From the IMG/VR virus record IMGVR_UViG_3300021373_000717, positions 1-31,971 of that record: DNA of 31,971 nucleotides. One strand, written 5' to 3'. The notes beneath the pieces were generated by a model. It saw only the letters and a list, made by a program, of their open reading frames with translations, was not told where the DNA came from and made no database searches. The position numbers and the translations under genes are program-made. The stretch is from a virus. Shown here piece after piece: positions 15,690 through 24,325 of the stretch (the first letter of the stretch is position 1; every line of letters begins with the position of its first letter).

Positions 15690-17360
15690 TTATTCCGCGC
15701 CAGTTTCCGATATGTCAGTATCAAATGCACCTACTTCGCCTTGAGTTTGCCTTACTGCTTTCATTAGTTCATTTAACCTACTGTTTGTAGCTGCTCTCAT
15801 TTCTGCTGCTAACAAATCTGGATTATTGCCGTATTCAATCTGCAAATCCTGCATGTTCCTGTTGAATACCTCGTCTCTTCCGGTTACCAAATTATCCAAC
15901 ATAGATTCAGCAAGTTTTCTGTCGTCTTTTGCATAGTTTTCTATTGCGGTTTGTTGAGCCTCAAACAACATTCGTCTATTGTCCGCGTTTAGCTTAGCCA
16001 GAGCCGCATTGTAGTCTTGTTCTATACCATACCGTTGGCTAGCGATCTTGGCAGCTTCTATAGCTTCTTTAGAGGCTAGAGCTTCGCGGCGTTGGTCTTC
16101 ACCCATTAGACCTCTGAGTCCACCACCTAACGCACCTGCGGTACTTGTTTGTCCAGCACCACCAGCTAGGAAAGCCTGTAGGCGACCAATATCTACGTTG
16201 TCAAATATGCCTTTCTTTTCTTCTGGTTCTGCACGATCTTGAGGTCGCACGGGGCCAGTTTGTAGCTGTAACAATACATCCCCCAAACTAGGGTCAGTAA
16301 TAAATTCTTGTTCGTCCTTTGGTTGGACAGGTGTTGGAGCTACGGCCACTTCTTCTGCCATCACTTCTGGTTCAGGTTTGCGATTTCTACCCATCTGACC
16401 AAGACTGTCAGTTACAGGATCACCTCCTGCGCCTATACCACCTGCAAGCACTCGTCCTCTACCAATGCGTCTAGGCTCTTCATCAACTACATTGCTTTGA
16501 CCTCGCCTACGATTTCGAGCAGTTCTGCGCCCTTCTACACCACCCCCATTGTCAAAAAATGTTATTTCAGGTGGCAAAGTATTAGCAGGGTCTACCTCAT
16601 CTATCATGTCTTGAGATCGCGCTAACATCTTTATGTAGTTAGCTGCTCTGCGTGCTTCCTCTTCTTTGGCTTCTTGCTGCTTTCTGCCTACCATTTGTAG
16701 GTATTGCAGACCGCCCATAGCACTACCGTCACCTTGATTGACCGCTTCACGTGCTTTAGGAAACATTTGAGAGAACTTCTCGGCGCGAGTAGGGGCGCCT
16801 GATACAGCCGCTCTTGGTGCTCTATCATCAGGGCGAGGCATAGGAGGTGGAGTTTCTACTCGTCTTCCTATATCTCTTTGATTAAGGGCTTCCATAACTT
16901 CTCTATTATATTGATCCGCCTCTCTGCTTGTGCCCCCAAACTCTATAGACCTAATGTAATTCATTATTCTGTCTAAGAGGCCACCATCTTTGTACCCCAC
17001 AATACCGCCATCCGCCATACGGATGTTGGGTGCAGGTTGGCTGGGTACTCCCATAGCTCGGCGCTGCATGGCCTGTGAGTCACGAGCAGCTTTCATCTGT
17101 ACTCCCGGCATTACTGAACGCATCATGTCATTCTTGGTAACTTGTGCGTTAGACATGTCCAGTTGATCTCTAACTGTACCTGCCGGGGCTTGTGTAGCCG
17201 CTTGCATAGCATTTCGTGCTGACGCGTAATCATTGCTCACTTTTTGAGCAACAAGTAAGTCCATAAGACTTTTGCTTTGCGCGTACCTTTGCTGTGCTGC
17301 TTGAGGATTACCACCAGCAGCCATTTCTCTCATTCTTAATTCTGTGTCTATGCCAGCCAT
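15690..17360 (-). CDS. Putative internal virion / DNA-ejection protein
   Basis: 556 residues, rich in Ala, Gln, Arg and Met, with long predicted helices at both ends and a Pro/Arg/Gly-rich disordered centre. Near residues 112-126 it has the motif MADGGIVGYKDGG, seen in related form in two neighbouring genes. A Gly-rich stretch (LAGGAGQTSTAGALGGG) precedes a C-terminal helical region. No enzyme motif is visible. AGGGG just upstream of ATG 17360 is a good ribosome site. The gene sits between a 273-residue protein of the same style and the giant HExxH protein, matching the internal-virion block of podovirus-like genomes. The exact role is unknown. Confidence 0.65.
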   Translation of the reverse strand: MAGIDTELRMREMAAGGNPQAAQQRYAQSKSLMDLLVAQKVSNDYASARNAMQAATQAPAGTVRDQLDMSNAQVTKNDMMRSVMPGVQMKAARDSQAMQRRAMGVPSQPAPNIRMADGGIVGYKDGGLLDRIMNYIRSIEFGGTSREADQYNREVMEALNQRDIGRRVETPPPMPRPDDRAPRAAVSGAPTRAEKFSQMFPKAREAVNQGDGSAMGGLQYLQMVGRKQQEAKEEEARRAANYIKMLARSQDMIDEVDPANTLPPEITFFDNGGGVEGRRTARNRRRGQSNVVDEEPRRIGRGRVLAGGIGAGGDPVTDSLGQMGRNRKPEPEVMAEEVAVAPTPVQPKDEQEFITDPSLGDVLLQLQTGPVRPQDRAEPEEKKGIFDNVDIGRLQAFLAGGAGQTSTAGALGGGLRGLMGEDQRREALASKEAIEAAKIASQRYGIEQDYNAALAKLNADNRRMLFEAQQTAIENYAKDDRKLAESMLDNLVTGRDEVFNRNMQDLQIEYGNNPDLLAAEMRAATNSRLNELMKAVRQTQGEVGAFDTDISETGAE

Positions 17361-17369
17361 TGTTAACCC

Positions 17370-18191
17370 CTATTTAAACAGACCCATAGTATCAAGTAGC
17401 CCTAAAATACCACCCGCACCACTCATAAACTGGCTTGTACTGCTGGGTTCAGCATACTGATAGCTTTGTGTAGATATTGGCAGTCCCTGTAGTAATGACT
17501 GCATGTACTGTACTTGCTTGTAAGGGTAGTCTCGTTCTTCTCTAAACTGCCCTATGTCTGCCTGTACGCCCTGTTGCTCTATGGCACGCTGCTGTGCACC
17601 GCCTGTTTGCTGTGCGGCTAACGCACGAAGGCCGTAGTCTTGCTCACGACCAAATAAGTCAGCCGCCTTGTCATAGGCTTGTGAGTAACCTTGACCTGTT
17701 ATACCTGCCATGCGATCTAAAAGACCACGTTGCAGCTCTGCTTCGGCCACACCTTGGCGTGAACCACCATAAGCACCCGCTTTAGCATACTGGCTTTGTA
17801 ATGCTTGCTGTGCAATATCGGCTTGTCTTTGCGCTGCGGCATACTGCGGTTCAAGCGCAGCCTGTAAATATGGGTTCATGTACGCCTGTACTGGACTAGT
17901 CGCTCCTTCCGCAAACGGCTGTGGTGTTTCACCACCCGTAATCTGTTCCGGGCTAAGCGGCTGGTAGGCTGCACCTGTAAAAGACCCTGCGGCACTAGCA
18001 CCGGGCATAGCCAAAGAACCAAGCCCGCTAAATGCTTGTTGCTGTAGTTGTGACTCTCCGGCAGAGAGCGGCCCCATATACGCCTGATAGGGCATAGAGG
18101 CAAGAGCTTGCCCCCGCCCCAACATTTCAGTGACATATGGCCCTGCATAGGGGGATAAAGAACTAGATTGGCCTAACATTCCATTACTCAT
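17370..18191 (-). CDS. Putative virion protein, Gln/Ala/Tyr-rich
   Basis: 273 residues. The N-terminus has SPYAGPYVTEMLGRGQAL then PYQAYMGPLSAGE. The middle has VQAYMNPYLQAAL followed by a long Gln/Ala helix with GAYGGSRQ. The C-terminus has the hydrophobic GAGGILGLLDTMGLF. I recognise this arrangement from conserved structural genes of marine phages next to internal-virion proteins, but know no demonstrated function. A role in the ejected core or a membrane-penetrating conduit would fit the helical Gln/Ala-rich composition and hydrophobic tail; this is inference. The ribosome site is AGGAAAAC before ATG 18191. The gene is separated by 9-10 bases from each neighbour. Confidence 0.65.
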   Translation of the reverse strand: MSNGMLGQSSSLSPYAGPYVTEMLGRGQALASMPYQAYMGPLSAGESQLQQQAFSGLGSLAMPGASAAGSFTGAAYQPLSPEQITGGETPQPFAEGATSPVQAYMNPYLQAALEPQYAAAQRQADIAQQALQSQYAKAGAYGGSRQGVAEAELQRGLLDRMAGITGQGYSQAYDKAADLFGREQDYGLRALAAQQTGGAQQRAIEQQGVQADIGQFREERDYPYKQVQYMQSLLQGLPISTQSYQYAEPSSTSQFMSGAGGILGLLDTMGLFK

Positions 18192-18201
18192 TTATGTTTT
18201 C

Positions 18202-19395
18202 CTATGCTGGCATCATCTTGGTAGGGTTGATCTCTGGGCCTTGTTTGGTGGTGCCAGTGCGTTTATTTCGCACCCTATCCATCATTGAATATAGTTGTTG
18301 TGCTCCTGCATCAGAGTTGCCGTTGCCTAAATGACTAACCACATCAGCAGGTATTACAAATTCACCGTCGCTCAGAGCAGCGGGTTGTGTTCCGTCTATC
18401 GTTGCAGGTACCAGATCAGCCATACCGTCAGTAGGGCCACCTAGGTAGTAGCCTTGGGCTATACCACCTGCGGCATATCCGGATACACCCGCTCTACGCA
18501 AATAATCTGAGACTTCATCTACTGTAATGTTTTGATACTCAGGATACGCGGGGTTATTGCCGAAGTAACTTACGATTTCTTCAGGGCTTGTCCTGCCTTG
18601 AGCCGCCAGTTCAACTATAAGCCCCGGCACGCCCCCGGTATAACCTAAAGATTCCACAACTTGTTCAGGAGTTTGATAGCCACCACGTAAGAGTTCTTCA
18701 ATTACATCTCCCGTGGTTACACCAAAACGACCCGCAGCCATAGGGATAGTTGTCTCTCCAGCAGATATAGCTTGAGCAGCTATATCTCGTTCTTGCTGCG
18801 TGTAATCCCCGTCTACATCAATAAGTTGATACGGTGTTTTAGCTGCTGGTTGTGCTGTTGTTGTTTCTTGTGCTGCTGGTTGTGCTGCTGGTTGTGCTGC
18901 TGATTGTGCTGCTGATTGTGCTGCTGGTTGCGCTGCTGGTTGTGCTGCTGGTTGTGCTGCTGGTTGTGCTGCTGGTTGTGCTGCTGGTTGTGCTGCTGGT
19001 GCACCGGCGATCCCGCCAGCAGTTGCAGGTTGTTCTTGCTGTAGTGCTGCAAGCCCCAATAGTTCTTGACCCGCAGCTTCATAGGCTTGCTGTTGTTCTA
19101 GGGCCGCTTGGTTCATAGCAGCTATCTCTGCACCGCCTAATATGGCGTTGTCGGGGCCACGCGTAAAATCTACGTCCGTGAAATACCGTCTACCGGCTTC
19201 GCCGGGCCGTCTGCCTGTAGAATCAAAAGCGCTGGGTACAAGCGTGCGAGTAGCTGTATAATCAGGAATACCGCCCGTATAGCCTTGTGTACCGCTAGTT
19301 TGCCCTTTTCCACCCGTTGCCCCCAGTATTCCACCGAGTCCGGCACCTAGAATGCCGAGTGTTTCAGGACTTACTTCTTTCCCAAATAATTTCAT
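18202..19395 (-). CDS. Putative virion/ejection protein with AAQP repeats and conserved C-terminal module
   Basis: About 397 residues. I chose ATG 19395 rather than the upstream in-frame ATG at 19431, because GAGGCGGG directly precedes it and it lies one base after the upstream stop. The N-terminus has a Gly-rich hydrophobic segment (LGILGAGLGGILGATGG). An Ala-Gln-Pro repeat of eleven tetrapeptides follows. The C-terminus has YAAGGIAQGYYLGGPTDGM, then LSDGEFVIPADVVSHLGNG and YSMMDRVR. This C-terminal module recurs in marine phage genomes, to my knowledge without an assigned function. The repeat is probably a flexible linker between a membrane-active N-terminus and the C-terminal module (inference). 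Confidence 0.7.
   Translation of the reverse strand: MKLFGKEVSPETLGILGAGLGGILGATGGKGQTSGTQGYTGGIPDYTATRTLVPSAFDSTGRRPGEAGRRYFTDVDFTRGPDNAILGGAEIAAMNQAALEQQQAYEAAGQELLGLAALQQEQPATAGGIAGAPAAQPAAQPAAQPAAQPAAQPAAQPAAQSAAQSAAQPAAQPAAQETTTAQPAAKTPYQLIDVDGDYTQQERDIAAQAISAGETTIPMAAGRFGVTTGDVIEELLRGGYQTPEQVVESLGYTGGVPGLIVELAAQGRTSPEEIVSYFGNNPAYPEYQNITVDEVSDYLRRAGVSGYAAGGIAQGYYLGGPTDGMADLVPATIDGTQPAALSDGEFVIPADVVSHLGNGNSDAGAQQLYSMMDRVRNKRTGTTKQGPEINPTKMMPA
18842..19000 (-). repeat. Ala-Gln-Pro coding repeat (copy 2)
   Basis: About eleven 12-base units of TGTGCTGCTGGT type (+ strand), two with a G-to-A change giving Ser instead of Pro, plus one Glu-Thr-Thr-Thr unit at the 3' end of the coding repeat. 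It shares 44 identical bases with the repeat at 13707-13750. Confidence 0.9.
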
Positions 19396-19396
19396 C

Positions 19397-20866
19397 TTAC
19401 CCGCCTCGTAATATACGAAGTATTCTCTCAAAATCGTCTGTATTGCCTATCATACCACCCTCTGCGGCTCTTACTATGTCTTCTTCCTCTTCTTCTGTAG
19501 CTTGAAAAGGTTGTTCTAAGCCTCTTGCAAAGTCATATAGATAGTCGATGTCTACACTAGGGCCGGGGCCACCAGATACTGTACGAATACCGCCTGATGG
19601 GGCTGTAGTGCCGCCCCCTCCGCCTCCACCGCCTCCACCAGCAGCCGCAACGCTAGTTTTGGTTGGCTCTGGCAAAGAAGTTCTGGTGGAATCGGTTCGT
19701 TCGTTCGCTAATATTTCCTCTATTACTGCTTCTGGTAGAGAGGTTCTTTCTACTGCTACCTGTGCTTCTGGTAGTGAAACTCTGTCTACTGGTACTTGTG
19801 CTTCTGGTAGTGAAACTCTGTCTACTGGTACTTGTGCTTCTGGTAGTGAAACTCTGTCTACTGGTGGTAATTGGTCTGAGGTAGTAGGTATATCTAAAGT
19901 GTCTGGATCACCACCACTATCGACAGTATTATTCCCACTGCTATTGCTATCTCCATTAGGGTCTCCTAGTTTGTTTGGGTCATCCGATGGGGGAACTTTA
20001 GTGGTATCCACCCCCACAATAGTGTCTTTATCTTTATCTTTGTCTGTGGGTGCAACAGTGTTTACTAAAGTGCCAGTGGTAGGATTGGTAAATATGTCGC
20101 CTATCGCACCAGTAACATCTCCCCCACTAGGGACATTTAAGTCACCCGTTTCAGTAATTATAGCTTCGTCGCCAAAAACACCTGCTATAGCTTCATCTAA
20201 CGCAGGTATGCCTGTGGTTGCAGCAATAATAGTTCCGTCTTTTTCACCTACTTTTAGTGGTGTTTGAGTTCCTGCGTCACTGTATGACCCAGTAACAACG
20301 GGTTGCCCCGCTAGAATAGACGGTATGTTATAGAGCACTTGGTTAAAAGAAGGTATGCCCGCAGCAGCAGCGCCTGCACTTGGTGCGGCACCCACAGTTG
20401 TAACCCCACCTAAAATTTGATTCATCAGTGTTTCGGGTTTGCCCCCTACCGCTTCGTAGTTGGCACGGGCTACCTGCAATGCGTCTTGAGCATCGCGCTG
20501 ACCTTCAAAAAATGCTTCAAGCGACTCATCTGTGAATTTACCTGAATCATCCGTAAACCTTTCTGAGTCTATTGCTAAACCTTGGTTATACGCTTTTAAA
20601 TAAGCTACTGCTTCTGCAAATTTCTTTTCCGCACTTAAAAACTTCTTATCTTCGGCAATAGCCGCTTGATCTTCTTCTGAGAGCAAAGTCACGGCATCAG
20701 GAATATCTATAGCGCCTATGTCTATACCAGAAGGATCAATAAAATCCATACCAGAAAAATCAGGCTGTATATCCCGAAGAACCATTAAATCACCAAACGG
20801 GTCAAACCCCGGCTGTGGTTGTTGAGCATATATTTCGGGTATTTCTGCTGGTGCTGGTCTACTCAT
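19397..20866 (-). CDS. Putative virion protein with SLPEAQ repeats and poly-Gly
   Basis: 489 residues, acidic and low-complexity. The N-terminal part is Pro/Asp-rich. Residues about 65-155 include a charged helical region. The middle is Thr/Asp/Gly-rich and probably disordered. Three copies of a 12-residue unit containing VDRVSLPEAQ, plus degenerate ones, are followed by a run of ten glycines. The end carries EEEEE and then AAEGGMIGNTDDFERILRILRGG, a motif resembling MADGGIVG and YAAGGIAQG in the two downstream genes. No enzymatic motif is visible. The shared short motif and position suggest it belongs to the same internal-virion set. The stop lies one base before the next start. Confidence 0.65.
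   Translation of the reverse strand: MSRPAPAEIPEIYAQQPQPGFDPFGDLMVLRDIQPDFSGMDFIDPSGIDIGAIDIPDAVTLLSEEDQAAIAEDKKFLSAEKKFAEAVAYLKAYNQGLAIDSERFTDDSGKFTDESLEAFFEGQRDAQDALQVARANYEAVGGKPETLMNQILGGVTTVGAAPSAGAAAAGIPSFNQVLYNIPSILAGQPVVTGSYSDAGTQTPLKVGEKDGTIIAATTGIPALDEAIAGVFGDEAIITETGDLNVPSGGDVTGAIGDIFTNPTTGTLVNTVAPTDKDKDKDTIVGVDTTKVPPSDDPNKLGDPNGDSNSSGNNTVDSGGDPDTLDIPTTSDQLPPVDRVSLPEAQVPVDRVSLPEAQVPVDRVSLPEAQVAVERTSLPEAVIEEILANERTDSTRTSLPEPTKTSVAAAGGGGGGGGGGTTAPSGGIRTVSGGPGPSVDIDYLYDFARGLEQPFQATEEEEEDIVRAAEGGMIGNTDDFERILRILRGG
19749..19862 (-). repeat. 36-base tandem repeat coding SLPEAQ units
   Basis: Three units at 19749-19784, 19785-19820 and 19821-19856 plus the start of a fourth. The second and third are identical and the first differs at two positions. 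Each encodes 12 residues containing SLPEAQ. A diverged relative (ERTSLPEA) flanks them in the protein. Confidence 0.9.
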
Positions 20867-20873
20867 ATCTCAC

Positions 20874-21527
20874 CTACGGCGTCGGCAGTGTTTCAGGCAG
20901 TGCTGAAACAAGAACTACGGTTACTAGAGTAGACGGTACGGCAGGGCGGGGACTTGAAGCCGCCATATAATCTATTGTTATGCCTGTATCGTCTGTTGCC
21001 CACATAAGTTCTATGTACTGCCCTGCTGTTATATCTATGGTAAAACTGTATTCAAAATCATCTACGCCGCCAGAACCTGCTATGACGTGCATCCTGCCAG
21101 TGTTCGCTATGTCTACTCCACTTCTTCGTACCCAGAAGGACAACTCCTTAGAGTTAGCGTTGGTACTAGTTAACTCTACCGAAAGCTCAAAGTTGTAAAC
21201 CCCTGAATGTATTGGAGTTATTCTTGTCTTTGGGGTGCCTGTTACACTTATGGCTTCCCCTAGATACGTATTCTCAAACTGCAACGCATACGCTGTATCA
21301 GGCGAAGCAGCGTTCTGATCTACCGTAGAAAAGAACTTACCGTTCGGGGACTCTATAAACTGTCCGCCATATTCCCCGGTTAACAAGTTTACATTATTAG
21401 CTAACCTATTGAAAAACAAACGCAAAATATTGTTCAGGTCATCTAAGTATGTCCGCAGAATATTCGTTTCAGGTGGTATCGGCAGGGCGGGAGCTTCTAC
21501 CTTATTTATACTATCCCGCGATGCCAC
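20874..21527 (-). CDS. Jelly-roll-like virion protein
   Basis: 217 residues, beginning at GTG 21527, which overlaps the upstream stop as TAGTG; GGAGGGG lies just before it. The N-terminal about 55 residues are helical (YLDDLNNILRLFFNRLANNVN). The rest is beta-rich with PNGKFFSTVDQNA, HSGVYNFELSVEL, SFWVRRSGVDIANT and GQYIELMW, the pattern of C1q/TNF-like jelly-roll domains often found in phage head or tail decoration proteins. An N-terminal trimerising helix plus a jelly roll would suit a small fibre or spike. It is placed between the tail/connector protein and the internal-virion genes. Function is inferred from fold pattern. Confidence 0.65.
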   Translation of the reverse strand: MASRDSINKVEAPALPIPPETNILRTYLDDLNNILRLFFNRLANNVNLLTGEYGGQFIESPNGKFFSTVDQNAASPDTAYALQFENTYLGEAISVTGTPKTRITPIHSGVYNFELSVELTSTNANSKELSFWVRRSGVDIANTGRMHVIAGSGGVDDFEYSFTIDITAGQYIELMWATDDTGITIDYMAASSPRPAVPSTLVTVVLVSALPETLPTP

Positions 21528-23416
21528 TAGCCCCTCCTACCGTCAGGCCGCATATCCATCCTAGGTGCGCCTAGTTTCCACGTTACTCCTGCTGCTGTAG
21601 ACTCAATCTTAATCGACATCTGCCTACCCCGTACCCGTATAAAGACCTGCCCGGTAAACTCCTCTACAGGCACTGTGGCTGTTCTAGTAACAGTAGCGTT
21701 GCTGTTTCCACCCACAGAAGCTGGGTTATACCGCCCAGAACCCGAGTCTTTCAAAGGGTTTAGAGTCATCGTAGCTGCTGGAGCACCAGTTGTAGAACCC
21801 TCAAAGGTCATGTCTGGCAACATCTTGTTAACCAGCATAAACCGATCCCCGTCATCCAGATCAAACTGCGTCGAGGTTATACTAGCCGGTATGGCCGCAG
21901 GGACGCCTGTCTCGTTGTCGTCCACGCCTTTTTCATGGTTGACTAGTTTGTTGGTAAAAGTAGCAGCTATAGGAAAGTCACGTAGGTCAGAGTCAAGCCA
22001 TGCAGATCGTGCCAGATTACCGTAGTACCAGATGTTTTGTACGTAGTTATACACCACGTAGCGGTCATTCTGAGTAGCGCCCGCAGAACAATAAAACCAC
22101 CATATTTCGTCAAACTGCTCGTTGGAGCCGCAAATTACTTGGTCAGCTTGGCCTTGGTTAAAGTCATCAAATATATAGCTACGCAACTCGCAAGGTAGTG
22201 TCTTAACAGTACCATCGTAGTAGTAAAACTTGTTTATGCCCATCCAGTAGGCAATGTTGTTTGAGTACACAGCCGAATTCGGCCCAGCTATGGTAATGTT
22301 TGAGCCAAGGAGCTGCGCTCCCCATACCTCTGGAGCACCTAGATACTGTAGGCCGTACAGGGCTGCATCTGACCAGACCAACACTTCTTGCCGTGCTTGG
22401 ATAGCGTCTACGATTTCTGTACCTTCTGACAGACGTAAACTACCTGCTTGGTTAGTAGCCGCAGGTGTCCAGTTAGCTGCGTCTTCTTGGTCTGACCATC
22501 GGATAAGCATAGGGTCTATGCCAGCACTACCAATCTCGTTTGCCCCAAAACAGAACGCAAAGCGGAATATGTCAGATACAAACGCTAGATTTACTACAGT
22601 AGGTACATCGGACGCACCTCCCAAAGAACTTACAGCAACAGCACGTGTATTAACCCCGTTACTTGCGTCCCAGTAGTATGGTGCTCCGCCCCTGTGGGCA
22701 AAGAATAAGTCCTCACCGAAGTTAGACTGACTCCAGATACGCATAGGCGCCAATGTTGTACCACCTGTACCCCACGTCCCAGTACCCCAACGCCCTGCAC
22801 CCCAACCAGTAAACGGTACCTCAATCTCGTTACCCGTATTGATTTGGTAGGTGCCTACTGTGCTGCCGCCACTGTTACCTGTATCTGACCCGTTAGCCAG
22901 CACAGTATTGCCAGAAGTGTCCTTGGCCTCTACTGTGTAGGAATTGCCGTTAATTATGGTAGCTATTTGGTACTCTTGATTGAGCACAGCCGCAGTAATA
23001 TTGCCGCCTAGAGAAGCAGCTCCAGAGAAAGTTACAAAGTCATTCTGGAGGGCGCCATGAGAAGCATCGGTTACAGTAAGAGTGGCATCGCCGTTTACGG
23101 CTGCAAATGTAACATCGCCCGCTGCTGTGGTTGCTCTAATAGGGGTAACGTCAAAGTAAGCCCCACCTCGCTCAATGTAGTATTTGAGGTGAGTACCTAC
23201 AGAAACAAGATTCTGAAGACTAAGAGTAGCCCAGTTGAATAGCGAACGCGCTACACCTAGGTAAGTATTAGCAGAGAGCTGCTCCCACCCGCCTATTTTC
23301 TGGGGTAGGCCACGTCTGAAGCGCACCTTATCAGTCTCGTACCACTGACCTTCGGCGGCATACCGGGTAGTTTCTCTGTTTACTCCCGGTTTGAATTGTA
23401 ATTTTCTAACTGCCAT
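21527..23416 (-). CDS. Large tail/connector structural protein, possible nozzle or stabilisation protein
   Basis: 629 residues, beta-rich throughout, with no enzyme motif. The N-terminus FKPGVNRETTRYAAEGQWY and RRGLPQKIGGWEQL is a pattern I know from phage structural proteins placed near the tail tube or head-tail connector. Repeated Trp/Gly-rich strands (GWGAGRWGTGTWGTGG, RIWSQSNFGEDLFFAHRGG, IWWFYCSAG) suggest a beta-propeller-like body comparable to T7 gp12 or P22 gp10. An Ig-like insert may lie around residues 100-190. GAGG precedes ATG 23416 with good spacing. The lysozyme gene ends 7 bases upstream of it. The structural class is fairly sure; the exact tail role is inferred. Confidence 0.6.
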   Translation of the reverse strand: MAVRKLQFKPGVNRETTRYAAEGQWYETDKVRFRRGLPQKIGGWEQLSANTYLGVARSLFNWATLSLQNLVSVGTHLKYYIERGGAYFDVTPIRATTAAGDVTFAAVNGDATLTVTDASHGALQNDFVTFSGAASLGGNITAAVLNQEYQIATIINGNSYTVEAKDTSGNTVLANGSDTGNSGGSTVGTYQINTGNEIEVPFTGWGAGRWGTGTWGTGGTTLAPMRIWSQSNFGEDLFFAHRGGAPYYWDASNGVNTRAVAVSSLGGASDVPTVVNLAFVSDIFRFAFCFGANEIGSAGIDPMLIRWSDQEDAANWTPAATNQAGSLRLSEGTEIVDAIQARQEVLVWSDAALYGLQYLGAPEVWGAQLLGSNITIAGPNSAVYSNNIAYWMGINKFYYYDGTVKTLPCELRSYIFDDFNQGQADQVICGSNEQFDEIWWFYCSAGATQNDRYVVYNYVQNIWYYGNLARSAWLDSDLRDFPIAATFTNKLVNHEKGVDDNETGVPAAIPASITSTQFDLDDGDRFMLVNKMLPDMTFEGSTTGAPAATMTLNPLKDSGSGRYNPASVGGNSNATVTRTATVPVEEFTGQVFIRVRGRQMSIKIESTAAGVTWKLGAPRMDMRPDGRRG

Positions 23417-23423
23417 TTAGACC

Positions 23424-23849
23424 TCAATCCGCGTACTCACCACTAGCAATCATGTCGGTCAGCTCTAAAGCACGGCCACCAACTTGTTTTGCCCACCTAG
23501 AGTCCAAGAACTCTGTAGAGGCTTCTGTGTAGTTCCCCGCTTCCATAGCGGTTAATGCGCGTCGAAAGCCACGTAAACGCGTAGCTCCGAGGTTAAATGC
23601 AATGTCAATAATAGCATCTTTTCGTACATCATCAAGACCGTTAAACCACGTGTATTCTGAGGCTAACTCCTTTATTACACGCTCAATATCGTTTTGTAGG
23701 AGGTAATCTATCTCGTCCTCGGAAAGCCCCATGCCGCCCTGCTGGTCAATGTTACGGCCCACTCCCACAGTAATCTTGCCTTCGGAGCATTCATACGCAT
23801 GAGTTTCCACACCCTCATGGCGCTTTAACATGTCAATTAGCTTTTCCAT
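23424..23849 (-). CDS. T4-type lysozyme (GH24 endolysin)
   Basis: 141 residues. Cleaves the glycan strands of peptidoglycan for host lysis. The GH24 catalytic triad follows the E-8-(D/C)-5-T spacing: Glu12 (RHEG), Cys21 in place of the Asp of T4 lysozyme (YECSEG), and Thr27 (ITVGVGRN). The Cys variant is known and active in many endolysins. The C-terminal lobe has DDVRKDAIIDIAFNLG and SRWAKQVGGRA, as in T4 lysozyme. No signal peptide or SAR segment is present, so it should need the holin encoded just upstream to reach the periplasm. Its ATG overlaps the holin stop as TAATG. Confidence 0.92.
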   Translation of the reverse strand: MEKLIDMLKRHEGVETHAYECSEGKITVGVGRNIDQQGGMGLSEDEIDYLLQNDIERVIKELASEYTWFNGLDDVRKDAIIDIAFNLGATRLRGFRRALTAMEAGNYTEASTEFLDSRWAKQVGGRALELTDMIASGEYAD

Positions 23850-24325
23850 TATTGACCTCGGTTGTTGCTTGATCCAAAAAAGAAAGCACTTATACCGGAA
23901 ATCAAACCGCCAAGATAGCCTAAGATTATGTTGGCTAGGGCATCATCTACCGCTTCAGCACGGAATGTCACTAAGAAGATATAGGCCAGAAAACCCATGA
24001 GACTAATAATGGCGAAAATCTTGGGGGTGGGGTCTTCACCGAAAATCTCTCTTGCGGCCTGCCTGTCCTGCACCTCTATCTTAAAGTTTTCAAGGTCAAT
24101 TTCCCGCTCTTTTAAAGTCTTGGCGAACTCTAGCTCTGCCTCTTGCAAGGCACTAATGGACTCTGGATGTTCTTCAATATATTTTTCTAGCTTAGCTGGG
24201 TCAGTGGTATTGCTTACTCCTAGCTTGTCAGCCACAAGTTTGACAGCCATACCGCCCATAGGCCCGCCGATAGCTTTGCCCACTGTTGGTGCAAGCGTAG
24301 ACAACAATCCTTTTAACTTGCTCAT
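23849..24325 (-). CDS. Holin (GTA-type 3TM holin family)
   Basis: 158 residues. Forms membrane lesions that release the lysozyme. The N-terminus has a Gly/Ala-rich amphipathic or weak hydrophobic segment (LAPTVGKAIGGPMGGMAVKLVA). A charged helix follows (about 45-95), then two clear membrane segments at about 102-121 and 130-150, ending in a short polar tail (FFFGSSNNRG). This arrangement and the tail match the '3TM holin for gene transfer agent release' family. It lies directly upstream of the lysozyme with a one-base overlap, the classical lysis cassette. GAGG precedes ATG 24325. Confidence 0.85.
   Translation of the reverse strand: MSKLKGLLSTLAPTVGKAIGGPMGGMAVKLVADKLGVSNTTDPAKLEKYIEEHPESISALQEAELEFAKTLKEREIDLENFKIEVQDRQAAREIFGEDPTPKIFAIISLMGFLAYIFLVTFRAEAVDDALANIILGYLGGLISGISAFFFGSSNNRGQ

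Noticed and set aside
18842-19000. Possible CRISPR array or iteron origin
   Set aside because: The 12-base units are contiguous, without spacers, in frame with an AAQP coding repeat; no CRISPR or iteron organisation.
19548-20267. + strand frame of 239 codons opposite the SLPEAQ-repeat gene
   Set aside because: Low-complexity Ser/Thr/Pro shadow of the - strand repeats; no ribosome site or family pattern.
23424-23849. Lysozyme thought inactive because the T4 Asp20 equivalent is Cys21
   Set aside because: The E-8-(D/C)-5-T triad with Cys is a known active variant, so this is not a defect.
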